Below, piece by piece: positions 31,500 through 43,519 of a stretch of DNA of 64,000 nucleotides. The stretch lies in assembly GCA_020465985.1 (NCBI GenBank), contig JAANYP010000185.1, positions 212,958-276,957 of the forward strand. Reading direction: 5' to 3'. Positions within the stretch are counted from its first letter, which is position 1; each line of letters begins with the position of its first letter. The notes beneath the pieces were generated by a model. It was not told the DNA's origin, made no database searches, and saw nothing but the letters and a program-made list of their open reading frames with translations. The DNA comes from Centrapalus pauciflorus. Taxonomy: Eukaryota; Streptophyta; Magnoliopsida; Asterales; Asteraceae. The position numbers and the translations under genes were made by a program.

Positions 31500-34400
31500 C
31501 TGCTCCTATATCTGTTGAGATCGCGAATGGGTCAGTTGTGATGATTACTGATATTTATTTGGGTTGCATGCTTAGTCTTGAGGATCGTACTTTTACTATT
31601 GATCTTGTACCTATGATTATTGGGGGGGTTTGACGTGATTGTGGGCATGGATTGGCTGGCTGCCAATAATGCACACATTGTTTGCTCAAGGCGCATAGTT
31701 CGTATTCCGAGTGAGCAGGGTAGGGATATTTGTATTTATGGTGAGATACGGCGGGGTGATTTGGGGTTGATATCTATGGTTAGGGCTCGTCGTTATATGA
31801 CGCGGGGTTGTGAGTCCTTCGTTGCTTATGTCGTTGATGCGAGCGAGGCAAAGAAGACCGCGGCTGATGTTCCGATAGTGCGCGAGTTTGCTGACGTGTT
31901 TCCCGAAGAGTTGCCTGGTTTACCTCCCGTGTGGGAAGTGGAGTTCCATATTGATCTTGTACCGGGTGCAGCACCGATTGCTCGTGTGCCGTACCGTTTA
32001 GCACCTGCTGAAATGCAGGAGATGATGTCCCAGATTCAGGAGTTGTTGGATAGTTGTTTTATTAGATCGAGCACTTCACCTTGGGGTGCTCCGGTTTTGT
32101 TCGTTAAGAAGAAGGATGGTAGTTTTCGTATGTGCATCGACTACCGTGAGCTGAACAAGGTGACTGTGAAGAACAAGTATCCATTGCCGCGTATAGACGA
32201 CCTGTTTGATCAGTTGCAAGGTGCCAGTTGTTTCTCCAAGATCGATTTGAGATCTGGCTATCATCAGTTGAGGGTTCATGGCGATGACATTCCCAAGACT
32301 GCTTTCAGGACTCGTTATGGTCACTTCGAGTTTTTGGTGATGCCTTTTGGCTTAACCAATGCTCCGGTAGCATTCATGGATATGATGAATAGAGTTTGTC
32401 GTCCGATGCTTGATCGATCTGTCATTGTATTCATCGATGATATTCTGGTTTATTCTAAGTCTGAGGCTGATCATGCCGTACATTTGAGACAGTTGCTAGA
32501 ATTGCTGAGGAAGGAGAAGCTCTATGCTAAATTTTCCAAGTGTGAATTTTGGTTGCCGAAGGTATATTTATTGATTTATTCTCGAGTCTAATTCCTTTGT
32601 GAATCTAACTTTTCTTTGTTGAGTTATCAGGTTCAGTTTCTTGGTCACACAATTAGTGGTGAGGGTGTATCTGTTGATCAGACGAAGATCGAGGCTATTC
32701 GAAATTGGGGACAACCCCGTAATGCTTCGAAGATTCGTAGTTTTCTTGGTCTGGCAGGTTATTATCGGCGTTTTATTCGTGATTTCTCTATGATCGCAGT
32801 GCCCCTGACTGAGATGACGAGAAAGAATGTGAGATTTGTTTGGGGTGAGCCGCAGGAGCAAGCTTTTCAGGAGCTGAAGCGATGTTTGAGTGAGGCTCCG
32901 ATTCTTTCCTTGCCAGAGGGCAATGAGGATTTCGTTGTTTATAGTGATGCATCTTTACACGGCCTGGGGTGTGTTTTGATGCAACGGGGGAGAGTGATCG
33001 CTTATGCCTCGAGACAGCTGAAGGTTCACGAGAGGAACTACCCCACTCATGATTTAGAGTTGGCGGCAGTGGTGTTCGCGTTGAAATTATGGAGACATTA
33101 TTTATATGGCACGAGATGTCAGCTTTTCACCGATCATAAGAGTCTGAAGTACATCTTCGACCAGAAGGAGCTGAATATGAGACAATAGCGTGCCATGGAG
33201 TTGATTAAGGACTATGATTGCGAGATCGTTTACCATCCTGGTAAAGCGAATGTAGTCGCTGATGCGTTGAGTCGCAAATCCTATTCTGGTGTATTGTGTT
33301 GTGCAACAGCACGTCCTTCTGCGAAAGATTCCAAGATTGTAGACCTTTTGAGATATCAGTCTGAGACGTCATCGGCAGAGCATCTGAAGTCTGAGCGGAT
33401 GGTTGGCTATATAGAGCGTTTTTCTCCTGATAGTCGCGGGGTATTGTTGTTTGATTCGCGGATTTGGATTCCTAGACTCGGTGGTTTGCGAGATATTTTG
33501 TTGGCTGAGGCTCATAATTCTCGATTATCTGTCCACCCTGGTAGTACGAAGATGTATCGTGACTTACGTTATGATTTTTGGTGGCCCGGCTTGAAGCGGG
33601 ATGTCGGTCGATTCGTTGAGCAGTGTACTACTTGTTTGCAAGTGAAGGCCGAGCATCAGAAGCCATATGGAAGTTTACAGCCTTTACCTATTCCGCAGTG
33701 GAAGTGGGAAGAGATTGCGATGGATTTTGTCACTAAGCTCCCGAAGACACAACGACAGCATGATTCGATATGGGTTGTAGTTGATCGACTTACGAAGAGC
33801 GCGCACTTCATTCCAGTTAGGGAGAATTATTCGATGGATCGGTGGGCACAAATTTACATAGACGAGATCATTGCTAGACATGGCGTGCCTAAGAAGATAG
33901 TGTCTGATCAAGATTCGCGGTTTACTTCTCGGTTTTGGCAGAGTTTACAGGATGAGCTGGGTACGCGTGTTACTCTTAGCACGGTGTTTCATGCACAGAC
34001 GGATGGCCAGAACGAGCGTACGATACAGACTCTTGAGGATATGCTACGAGCCTGCGTGTTAGAGTTCGGTGGGAACTGGGATTCTCATTTGCCGTTGATC
34101 GAGTTTTCTTATAATAACTCGTATCATTCTTCTATCGGCATGGCACCGTTCGAGGCGTTGTATGGTCGTAGGTTTCGTACACCCACATGTTGGCGAGAGG
34201 TGGGTGAGAGACCTATTGGCGGACCCGAGCTATTGCAGATTGCGCAAGACAAGATTCAGATTATTCGCGAACGATTGAGGGCTGCTCAGGATCGACAGAA
34301 GATGTATTCAGATAAGCGGCATCGACCAGTGGAGCTTGAGGTTGGTAGCTTTGTGATATTGAAGGTGTCGCCCTGGAAGGGTATTATGAGGTTCGGCAAG

Positions 34401-34766
34401 AGGGGCAAGCTTAGCCCTAAATTTATTGGGCCCTATCGAATTTCAGAGCATATTGGTGCACAGGCATACCGATTGGATTTGCCACCAGAGCTGGCCGGTA
34501 TGCACGATGTCTTTCATGTCAGCTACTTGCGGAAATGTTTGAAGAATGCCGAAGAGATGGTGCCAACTCAGGATGTTCAGATTGATCAGCGACTCAGATA
34601 TGTCGAGGAGCCCGAACAGATAGTTGATGAGAATATCAGCAAGTTGAGGAATCAACAGATAGAGATGGTCTTAGTGAAATGGCGACATCACCGTGGACCG
34701 AATTATACGTGGGAGCCAAAGACGGAGATGATGGTGAAATACCCCGATCTGTTCAAATCTACATGA
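31500..34766 (+). pseudogene. gypsy D pol: RT, RNase H, integrase, chromodomain
   Basis: The protease C-terminal part (IVGMDWLAANNAHI near 31640) resumes after the solo LTR. A G7 run at 31622-31628 carries one base too many. RT has FPEELPGLPP, YRLAPAEMQE, FVKKKDGSFRMCIDYRELN, LRSGYHQ, and the catalytic FIDD at 32430-32441. A 69-bp intron-like insert (32562-32630) separates RT from RNase H; the latter shows VQFLGH, YYRRF, VVYSDAS and FTDHKSL. A TAG at 33186-33188 precedes the tail DYDCEIVYHPGKANVVADAL. Integrase has the His/Cys zinc region (HPGSTKMYRDLRYDFWWPGL, QCTTCLQ), catalytic Asp in AMDFVTKLP and IVSDQDSRF, and Glu in DGQNERTIQTLED. The C-terminus (MVLVKWRHHRGPNYTWEP) is a chromodomain-like fold that in chromoviruses steers insertion. 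The stop is at 34764-34766, 35 bp before the 3' LTR. Confidence 0.9.
32562..32630 (+). other. candidate spliceosomal intron in D pol (69 bp)
   Basis: Begins GTATAT after an AAG codon and ends GAGTTATCAG. A CTAAC branch-like word precedes a T-rich tract (TTTTCTTTGTT). Removing it joins RT and RNase H exactly in frame at a point where related gypsy proteins are continuous (FWL..VQFLGH). It is frame-neutral (69 = 3 x 23) but contains an in-frame TAA near 32589, so unspliced RNA would stop just after RT. Confidence 0.7.
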
Positions 34767-34801
34767 TCTCGAGGACGAGATCAATCCAACTTGTAGGAGA
34801 T

Positions 34802-34897
34802 TGTAACACCCGCTAATTTTGAGGTAAATAATTTAATTTTAGTCGTTTAATTTAAATATTAAGTCGAGAAAATGTGGTTAAAATCATCATCATATTC

Positions 34898-34975
<78 letters not shown>

Positions 34976-37477
34976 AAGCTATTAATTGTATAAATCAATA
35001 TGGTGTAGAAAAAAATAAAAAATAAAAAAATAAAACAAAATAAAATAAATAAATATATGCATGTATTGCATGGATACATCAAGAGCATAACCATCATCAT
35101 CATCCAATAATCAGCATAAATTCCCACATACAAGAAAACCCTAATAATATTTTAACACTCTCAAGAACACACACACACATACTGAAAATATTGAAGAATT
35201 TGAGGCTGGATTTCAAGGGTTGAGTAGCAATTTCCTCATCACATTCATCACCATTGGAGGCTCATTAAAGGTAACAATCCACACCATAACAATCATCATA
35301 TATTATATACATGTTTTAATCATAAAAATGTATTTCTGCCTATAGAATAATCTGGAATTAAACATTTAAACAATGATAAACAACTCCTCCACAATTTTGG
35401 TTTCAAAGTTTCAAGAACAACAAAATGTATATTTTATGGATTTTGGTTAATGAATCGAAAACTTAAATAAAATGATTTAAATCAGTAAAGAGGAGTAGAA
35501 ATAATGTGTGTGTGGTGCGGAGGTGTGACCGGCGCTAGTAGCGCCGTGGTCGGCGACGGCGGCGGCGGCGACTCCGCCTGTTGTTTCTTTGTTTTCTGCT
35601 CGTTTCTGGATTTCCGTCGAGAGGGGCGAGTAAGTGAGATATAGTAGATGTGAGTGTGTGTGGGTGGGGGAGTGAGGGAGGAGAGGCACTGGCGGCCGCA
35701 ATTTTTTTTTCCTCTTCTTTCTGTTGCCCAACCGAGAGGGAGAGGGAGAGTGGGAGAGGTGTGTGTGTGTAGAGCGGTGTTCGGTGGTGACCAGACCGGT
35801 GCCGGAACCGATTTGGCCGGCGGCTGGCAGGCGATTTTTCCCTGGCCGGCGGCGGTTTCTGTTTTCTCTCTGCTTGTGAACCGAGGGAGAGAAGAGAGAT
35901 GGAGAAAATTAGGGTTTCTTTTCTTTTGTATTCTATTAACTTGTAGTGGGCTTTTGTTTTTATTTTTTTATTTTATTCTTTTAATTCCTTTTGGGCTTAA
36001 GTTTTATTTGTTTATCAGTTTTGGGCTTGAACAAATTAATTCTTTGCGCTGTCTCTTAACAATTATCTTGTGCTAGTAATCATAATAGGATTTAAATGGT
36101 GTTGGCCTTAAATATTAAATTGATTATGGGTCCATTTTAGATGATTTAAATAAATTAGGTTTGAGTTAGTTTATTTTTAAAGTCCATTACAAAATTAATG
36201 TATTGCAAAATTGTTATTTTTATAATATGAATATTGTGGGTTATATAATATACAAAAAGGGATTTGGAGTGTAATTAAATAATTTTGGACTATTTAATTG
36301 TGTAAATTAAAAAGGATTAGTTGCGTTCATTTATTTCCTCATTTTGGGCCCAATTTAATTTATTAGTCAAGTAGTGAATTTTGGGTTGTCAATAGTTAAA
36401 ACCTAAAGGGGTTCTATGGGTAAAGTAGTGTGAATTTAAGTAGCATACTATAAAGGGTTTCAAATTTGTGTTTTTTTCGAACTAGTCATTGAGCTTTGAT
36501 TTAATAAATAGAATTACACCGAATTAATCACTAAAATATTTAATTAATAAATGGAATTGGATATCAGACATTTTAAATTGTAAAGTTAAGGATATTGATA
36601 AATTGGTAATATACTTTTATATCAGGACTTTAGTAGTTCAGTTGAGATGTGGCTATTGATAGTGCTTTCAGTGGATATCGAGTTGTCGTTTAGCGAGTAC
36701 AGATTGGCGAGCACTGTGAGTAATTGATTTAATTTCACGAATGATCATTTATAATGTGATTGTACTGGTTATTAGTTTCGTTTCTTTTACCATGCTTATC
36801 CATTGCACTGCCATGTTGTCTTTGATATCTGTTATTCATTTCATTACCCTGAGTTGTGACATGATAACTCTTATTCCCCGGTATGCATACTGTGTATTTA
36901 TGTGATGATTGCATGCCTGTGTGGCTGCATGTTATTTTATACGCTGTAAGTCGGGAGTGCCGCAAGCTGTGTTACTGTGTATGCATTGCTGGGAAGGCCG
37001 GATGCTACAGAGACTACCTATTCGTGGATGCACTGCTAGGAAGGCCGGGTGCTACACATGTTGACTTTGTGCCGATACTTGTATCATTCATGTTATTCTT
37101 GTTTATTTGTGCTATTAAATTTGTTACTCTCTAGGCGACAGCTTATCCCGGTTGTGGGGGAAATGTTTCAGGTTTAGCTGATAAGGGGAAAACACCAGCT
37201 TCAGGGTCAAGGGTTTGAGAGCTCGTGGTATCAGATAGACTTCCGCATATTTTGTTATTATTGTTGAATTTGTAAATTGGGATGGGTAGATCCCTAGACT
37301 TTCAATTTGGTTGTGATAACTAGATTATTTATTTTAGCGTACTCTGAATGTTATGGTTTAGTTTATTATGCACTGAATTTGAGGTTTGAACTTAGATGAC
37401 TTTTGTTATATTGAATTTTGAGTTTTATGTCGTAGAATTATAGTAAAAGCGCCACTTTATTAGAACGGGGTGTTTCA
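34802..37477 (+). repeat. 3' LTR of D (2,676 bp)
   Basis: Starts TGTAACACCCGC after the purine-rich GTAGGAGAT (34793-34801, likely polypurine tract) and ends GGGGTGTTTCA, followed by TCTAA. Near-identical to 24593-27334 apart from TA tract length and small indels in the GC-rich block. Confidence 0.92.
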
Positions 37478-37482
37478 TCTAA
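37478..37482. repeat. right target-site duplication of D
   Basis: TCTAA, matching 24588-24592. Confidence 0.9.
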
Positions 37483-38252
37483 CATATCCAAAAATCATTT
37501 CAATCCGACACCGTATGAATTTTAAATAAATTTCAGAACATCATAGCTCCAACTTTGATTTTTCAGTTGAATTTTCTTGCAAGATTTCTTGATTGATTTA
37601 CCCCCTAGGATCTGATACCACTTAATAGAACTTGATCTAGTTGAATCATAAACATTTGGTATGAATCTTGCATTGAATTGGAAGTTTCTCTCAAATTACA
37701 AGTTTTAAATACACTTGAAAAGTGAAAAGACTTTGGAAAATTTCCCTTGGAATTTTGCTTTTATACTAAAATCCTAATTTCAGATATTTGCACTATTAAT
37801 CCTTGAACTTCTATTTTTTGTTTATTTAATTTTATTGCAAAGTGTTTCAATTGAGATGAAATATTTATTTGATGATTATTTAAAGGAAGTTTAAATCATT
37901 TATCATTATTATTTGAAAATAATAACTATATTTATTAAAGGTGGTTTAATAAAAATTTCTTCAAATAGTAAGTTTGAAGTTTCAAGTGTGTTTAGATTGT
38001 TGATTGAATATTTTAAGAAAAAATAGTTATGAATCCAAAGATAATGCAAAAATAGAATTGAATTTGAAAATTTTTTTTCCAGGAAAAAGTTTATAATTTT
38101 GGAAAGTGTTCCTAGATTTCGAGTTTACGAAACGTATTTAACTTAAGAATGATATTGGACATAATTGCTCTAATTAATGATAGATTAATTGGTTTTTGGA
38201 ATTATTTTCATGGCAAGATGAAAATAAATTCTGGATTATTTATATGCTTAAT
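37483..38252. other. older repeat-like sequence between D and B
   Basis: Continuation of 23851-24587 before D inserted. GGATCTGATACCACTT at 37609-37624 is the reverse complement of a tRNA-Met primer-site-like word (AAGTGGTATCAGATCC). This hints at a decayed minus-strand LTR element whose LTR would lie to the right. No ORF. Confidence 0.35.
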
Positions 38253-38257
38253 TGTTT
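38253..38257. repeat. left target-site duplication of B
   Basis: TGTTT, identical to 48881-48885. Confidence 0.88.
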
Positions 38258-38920
38258 TGTTGGGAAATATTCTAAGTAGTTCAAACTGTTAGTTAGATTT
38301 CTCAGACTGTTAGTAGATTTTGTGTGTAAGTACAAAGTTCATGTTGTTAGTTGAATAAGTTCGAGCTGCTAGTATAAAAGTTCAAGCTGCCAGAGTAAAT
38401 TCACTCAAGCTGATCTGTTCAAGCTGCTAAGTGATTGAAGCTGCTCAACAGCTTCATAAACAGAAAGTGCTGATATTCAGGAAAAGATATTTACACGAAG
38501 ATTCCAGCATATCTACAATCAAGAGAAGTCAGATTCCTTCAAGGAAACAAATCAGAAATCATTATAAATACATAGAATAGGTTTTTCTATTTTCTTAAGT
38601 TTCTGCACGTTCAAGTTTGTATTTTTGCTTTTTGTTTAAGTTTTCATAAGCCTCTAAGGTTTTAAAACCCTAAGAACAATTTGTGTTCTTTGTCTAATTA
38701 AACAGATTAGAGGTGATTGTAATCATTGAGTTTAGCAATACAAGCAATTTTGTTTATTCATTCATATTTATCTGTTATGGATTCTGAAAGCTTTCATTAA
38801 AATAGTTAAGTGTTATTCCGAAAACTTCTTAATTAGACTTTGATTCAGTACAAGATTATTGATTTATACTCTGATCAATTCAAATCATTAATCTTAGGTA
38901 GTTACATTTAGATTCTGACA
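38258..38920 (+). repeat. 5' LTR of B (663 bp)
   Basis: TGTTGGGAAATATT...GATTCTGACA. TATAAATA at 38563-38570 is the likely promoter TATA. Aligns base for base with 48218-48880. Confidence 0.93.
38279..38450 (+). repeat. TCAAGCTGCTAG motif array in U3 of B
   Basis: Eight variants (TCAAACTGTTAG, CAGACTGTTAG, TCATGTTGTTAG, TCGAGCTGCTAG, TCAAGCTGCCAG, TCAAGCTGATC, TCAAGCTGCTAAG, TGAAGCTGCTC) lie 15-36 bp apart upstream of the TATA. The same word recurs in the linker and coding regions of B. Confidence 0.75.
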
Positions 38921-38922
38921 AG

Positions 38923-38934
38923 TGGTATCAGAGA
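38923..38934 (+). other. primer-binding site of B
   Basis: TGGTATCAGAGA, two bases after the LTR; tRNA-Met type. Confidence 0.85.
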
Positions 38935-38994
38935 CGGGTCGTTCTTTGTTTCAAAGTCAGAAGCTTTCTTTTACAAAATTTTAAATTTTCTGCA

Positions 38995-41530
38995 ATGGAA
39001 TTTGATAATAGCAGTAGTGGATCTGGGCAAGGACTCAAAGTGCCTATGCTCAAGCCCACTGAGTTTGAGATGTGGAAACTCAGGATTCAACAGCATATTC
39101 AATTCACTGATTATGCCATATGGGAAGCTGTTGAATTTCCTCCTGCAGTTGATCCTGAACTTGATGCTGAGGGAAAACTCATCAAAACTCCTTCAAAAAC
39201 TGAACTTGAAAGAAAGGCTAGAATGAATGAAGTGAAAGCTCTTACACTTCTACAAATAGCCATTCCTAATGCTTATCAACATCAGTTTAAAAAGTTTTAT
39301 ACTGCTCATTCTCTTTGGATTGCTTTAGAGAAAAGATTTGCTGGGAATGCCAGTACCAAGAGAAATAAAAAGGATCTTTTGAAACAGCAGTATGAGAACT
39401 TTTCTGGTGGCAAGAATGAAAACCTTACTCAAATCTTTGACAGGTTCAACAAACTGATAAGCGAATTGGAGAGTGCAAAAGTCAGTCTGGATCAAGATGA
39501 AGTCAACAGAAAATTCCTTAGATCTCTTGGTGAAGAGAGGACAGTTTATGCTGCTCATTGGAGAAAAAAAGACACTCTTGATGAAATAGAGCTGGATGAT
39601 CTGTACAACAGTCCGAGAGTGTTTGAAACTGAAATTGACACTAAAAAGAAATCTTTTTCTTATAATCACAACACTGCTCTACTGTCATCTGAAAAATCTA
39701 ATTGCAGTGATTCCTTTTCAGGTGGTGATGGTAACTCTACTGAAGCTCACTATGAGTCCTTTGTTGCTAATGATGGACTGTTTGCTCTAAATGCTGAAGA
39801 TCTAGAACAGATTCATCCAGATGATCTAGAAGAGATGGATCTGAAATGGCAACATGCAATGCTGACCATGAGGGCCAAAAGGTTTCTGAAAAGAACTGGC
39901 AGAACAAACTTTCAAGCCAGAGCAGAAGGCAAACCAGCTTTTGATAAGTCAAAAGTTGAGTGTTTTTAATGTCACAAGCTTGGCCACTTTGCCAGAGAAT
40001 GCAGATCTCAAGGTCAACAGTCATCCAGGCCTCAGCAGACTAATCAGGCTTCATCATCATAAGCACTTGTCTCTCAAGAAGACAATGTGTTTGACTGGAG
40101 TGATCAGACAGAGGAAGAGTATCAAAATCAAGCTCTAATGGCAGAAACATCAAATGTCTCCTCCACTGAACTACCATCTGAGGTAAATTCTAAACTTTGC
40201 TCTCAAACATGCAAAAATATGGTTAAAAAGTACAGAGATCATAATGAGAGCATGTGTAAAACTCTAGCTAAGATGGAAGAAAGGAGATATGAATACATGC
40301 AGGCCATAGAAGATCTTGAAAAACATATCAATGACTATAAGGATAATGAGATTCAAATGGGACATGATAGAACATATCATGAGTGGGAGAAAAAGGAGCT
40401 GAATAAGAAATTAGAATCCCTAAATAAAAAAATTAGAAGAGACTGAACAAAAGGTGTTAGAGGCTAATAAGAAACTAGAATATGTCAATATAGACCTAGG
40501 AAACTTCAAATTGGCAAATCAAAAGCTGGAACACCTAATGGAAGTCCAATTTAAAGATAGGGTAAAATCTCAGCTCAATCCCAAAGAAGGTATACGCCAC
40601 AGAGCTACTCCACCCCCATACAACAACAAATGAGTGAGGTTGCTGATAGGCTTGTTAATTAACCATTAGATGAGTGTATGACCACTGTAGATCCTATCCT
40701 TGAAAACAGTCCTGAATCTAAAGAAGATCAGATTCAAAATAGAGACTGTGAGTGCATAGCAGTTGAGAAAGAACACAAAACAATGAGTGCACCTATAGAA
40801 ATCCAAATCCCCAATAAGAAAGGAAAGGAGAAGATGAGTGTATGCAATGCTGCTCCACAGGTTTCTGTACATTCTAACTGTAACACTGCATCTTCTTCAA
40901 AGAATAATAAACAGGGTAAAAATGTTCCAGTCTGCACATGCCAAAAGCATGGTGTTCAAAAGTTTCCCAAACAACAGCAGGTAAGGGGAAATCAGAGGAA
41001 CAAGAACCAGATATTGTCCAATAAAACTGGTTCTCGAATTCAAACAGTCAAAAAATGCTTTCATTGTGGCAGGAAAAATCACTTGGCCAGGGATTGCTTT
41101 TATAAACCATCTGTTGCAAAACAGAATGTGATTCATAAAAAGATAAATTCTCAAAATTCAAAAACTTCAAAGGCCAAACTTCCTACTGCATCAGTTCCAA
41201 AGAAAACAGTTGATCACTGTTTCTCAAAAGTAAATAAGAAACAGTCCACACACCCAAAACAGATTTTAGCTAAACTAAAATTAAACTTTAAACAGATATG
41301 GTGTGTTAAAGGTAAAAACTCAGGTGAACCTGTTGATACAAATGTTGAAACTGCCAAGTCTAAAGTTGAGACTGTTAGTGCAAATTCTCATGCTGTTAGC
41401 ACTACAGACTCAGCTCAGACTACTAGGCTCAAAATTGGGACTGGTAGTGGATCATCTGAGACTGTTGTTGAAAAGGATGGACAAAATTCCTGGATACCTC
41501 ATGTGATAACTAAGTACTCTCCACAAAATC
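38995..41530 (+). pseudogene. gag of element B, several stops and shifts
   Basis: ATG at 38995. The copia gag domain shows FEMWKLRIQQHIQFTDYAIW, KALTLLQIAIP, LWIALEKRF, FDRFNKLISELE and FLRSL. A stop at 39967-39969 falls inside the first CCHC knuckle, whose remaining residues (CHKLGHFAREC) are intact. A second stop follows near 40060. The long coiled coil (KYRDHNESMCKTLAKMEERR) shifts frame at the A7 run 40426-40432 and returns by 40678. A second CCHC, CFHCGRKNHLARDC, is at about 41056. A low-complexity linker with VETVSANSHAVSTTDSAQ leads to protease. Gag packages the element RNA in cytoplasmic particles. Two knuckles with a long coiled coil is usual for SIRE-type gag. Confidence 0.85.
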
Positions 41531-43519
41531 CATTAGTGGATCTCACTAAGTATAAGAAATCAAAGACAGTGTTTAGTATGTTAATGCACAAGGACAACCC
41601 AAAACCAACTTGGTTTGGGTTTACTCCACTACTAACTAAGCTTTTATTTGTGCAGGGCAACCGCAGGTCACCTCATAAAACAAGATGGCATTTGGACAGT
41701 GGATGCTCTAGGCACATGACAGGCAATTCTGAGTGCTTGTCAAATTTCAAAGGCTTTGAAAAAAGGATTTGTTGCATTTGGAGGAAACTCCAAAGGAGGT
41801 AAGGTTACAGGTAAAGGTACTGTTAATGCAGGCAACATGATTTTCAATGATGTTTTGTATGAACAGCTTAAGTATAACTTATTAAGTGTGTCTCAAATCC
41901 GTGACAAACAAAACATTGTTTTGTTTACAGATTCTGAGTGCATTGTCCTTTCAAAAGACTTTACAATTCCTGATAATCTTGTTTTACTAAGAACACCAAG
42001 AAAGGACAATGTATATTGTTTGGACACAGAACTTTTATCCAAATCAAGTACTTTAAGCTGTTTAATATCCAAAGCATCATCCAATGAGTCTGCTCTTTGG
42101 CACAGAAGGATGTGTCACATGAACTTCAAATCCATGAATGTTTTAGTCAAAAAGAACTTAGTAAGAGGATTACCACAAAAGGAGTTCATATGTGATGATC
42201 ATTGTGTAGCATGTCTTAAAGGCAAGCAACACAAAACTTCTCATAAGGCCAAAGAAGTAAATTCAATCTCATCTACTCTTCATCTGATTCATATGGATCT
42301 ATTTGGTCCAACATCTGTTTTGAGTTTGAATAAAAGGGCTTACTGTTTAGTCATTGTTGATGATTTCACCAGATTTACTTGGGTTTACTTTCTTAGGTCT
42401 AAAGATGAAACTGCTGAGCTGGTTAAATCATTTATTCTTAAGATAAAAAACCAATCCAACTCAAAAGTTAAGGTGATAAGATCAGACAATGGAACTGAGT
42501 TTAAAAACCATATCCTAAACAGTTTTTGTGAGTCCAAAGGTATTGCTAGGCAATATAGTGCACCAAGAACACCACAGCAAAATGGTGTAGCTGAAAGAAA
42601 GAACAGAACATTAATTGAGGCTGCTAGAACTATGCTAGCTGATTCAAAACTGCCAATGACTTTTTGGGCAGAAGCAGTTAATACAGCCTGTTATGTTCTA
42701 AATAGGGTTCAGGTTGTTCAATCACAAGGGAAAACTCCTTATGAGTTATTCCATAATAGACTACCCTTAATAGCCTTTTTCAAGTCTTTTGGCTTTCCAT
42801 GTACCATTCTTCACACTAAGACTCACTTAGGTAAGTTTGAAAGTAAGGCTGAAGAAGGTTTCTTTGTAGGATACTCAAATCAAAGCAAAGCCTATAGAGT
42901 ATATAACAGTGTGTCTAAAACCATTGAAGAAAGTGCCAATGTTGAATTTAATGAACATACTGCAAATATCAAAGGTACTGGTCCTGATTTGTTGTTTGAT
43001 TTAGATTCACTAACAAATTCTCTGAGCTTTGTTGAGTATATTGCAGAATCTGATGAACACAGGATTGAAGCTGTCAATACAAATTCTCATGCTAGTAGCA
43101 CAAATGATCAAGCTGTTGGCACAAAGTTTCAAACTGCTGCAGATTCAAATAAATGGGATGAGTATACAATTATACCACTTCTGTCTTGTGACCCTCCAGG
43201 GGTTCTAAATGATCCACTTGATTCAAATATAGACAATGAAGTGCAACTCCCAAATCCTGAGAGAACAGTTCCAACTCAAAGGGAAACAGTCCCAGATTCA
43301 AGTCAAGCTGTTCCAGACGCTGAACCATCAACTGGTTTTGATGGAGATGATACAAATCTTGGATCCTCTTTTCAGACAGATAGAGAGCCTACACTCAGGG
43401 TTCACAAGTATCATCCTCTCAATCAAATAATGGTGATTCACGTACACCTGAGCAAACAAGGACAATGGTTCACAAGGAGACTGCTGCTGTTGAACCAGCA
43501 GTTCCTGAATTTAGTCTAG
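41531..43519 (+). pseudogene. protease and integrase of element B
   Basis: Protease: the aspartic active site DSG is at 41695-41703 within RWHLDSGCSRHMTG. Just after, an A6 run (41759-41764) marks a frame change; the next frame opens with GFVAFGGNSKGG and runs to 43519. Integrase: HHCC zinc region (LWHRRMCHMNF ... CVACLKGK), catalytic Asp in HMDLFGPT and VIRSDNGTEF, and Glu in NGVAERKNRTLIE, i.e. the D,D-35-E core that joins cDNA to the chromosome. After FFVGYSNQSKAYRVYN comes a variable linker, and the frame is lost near 43430, where the RT frame begins by overlap. Confidence 0.87.
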
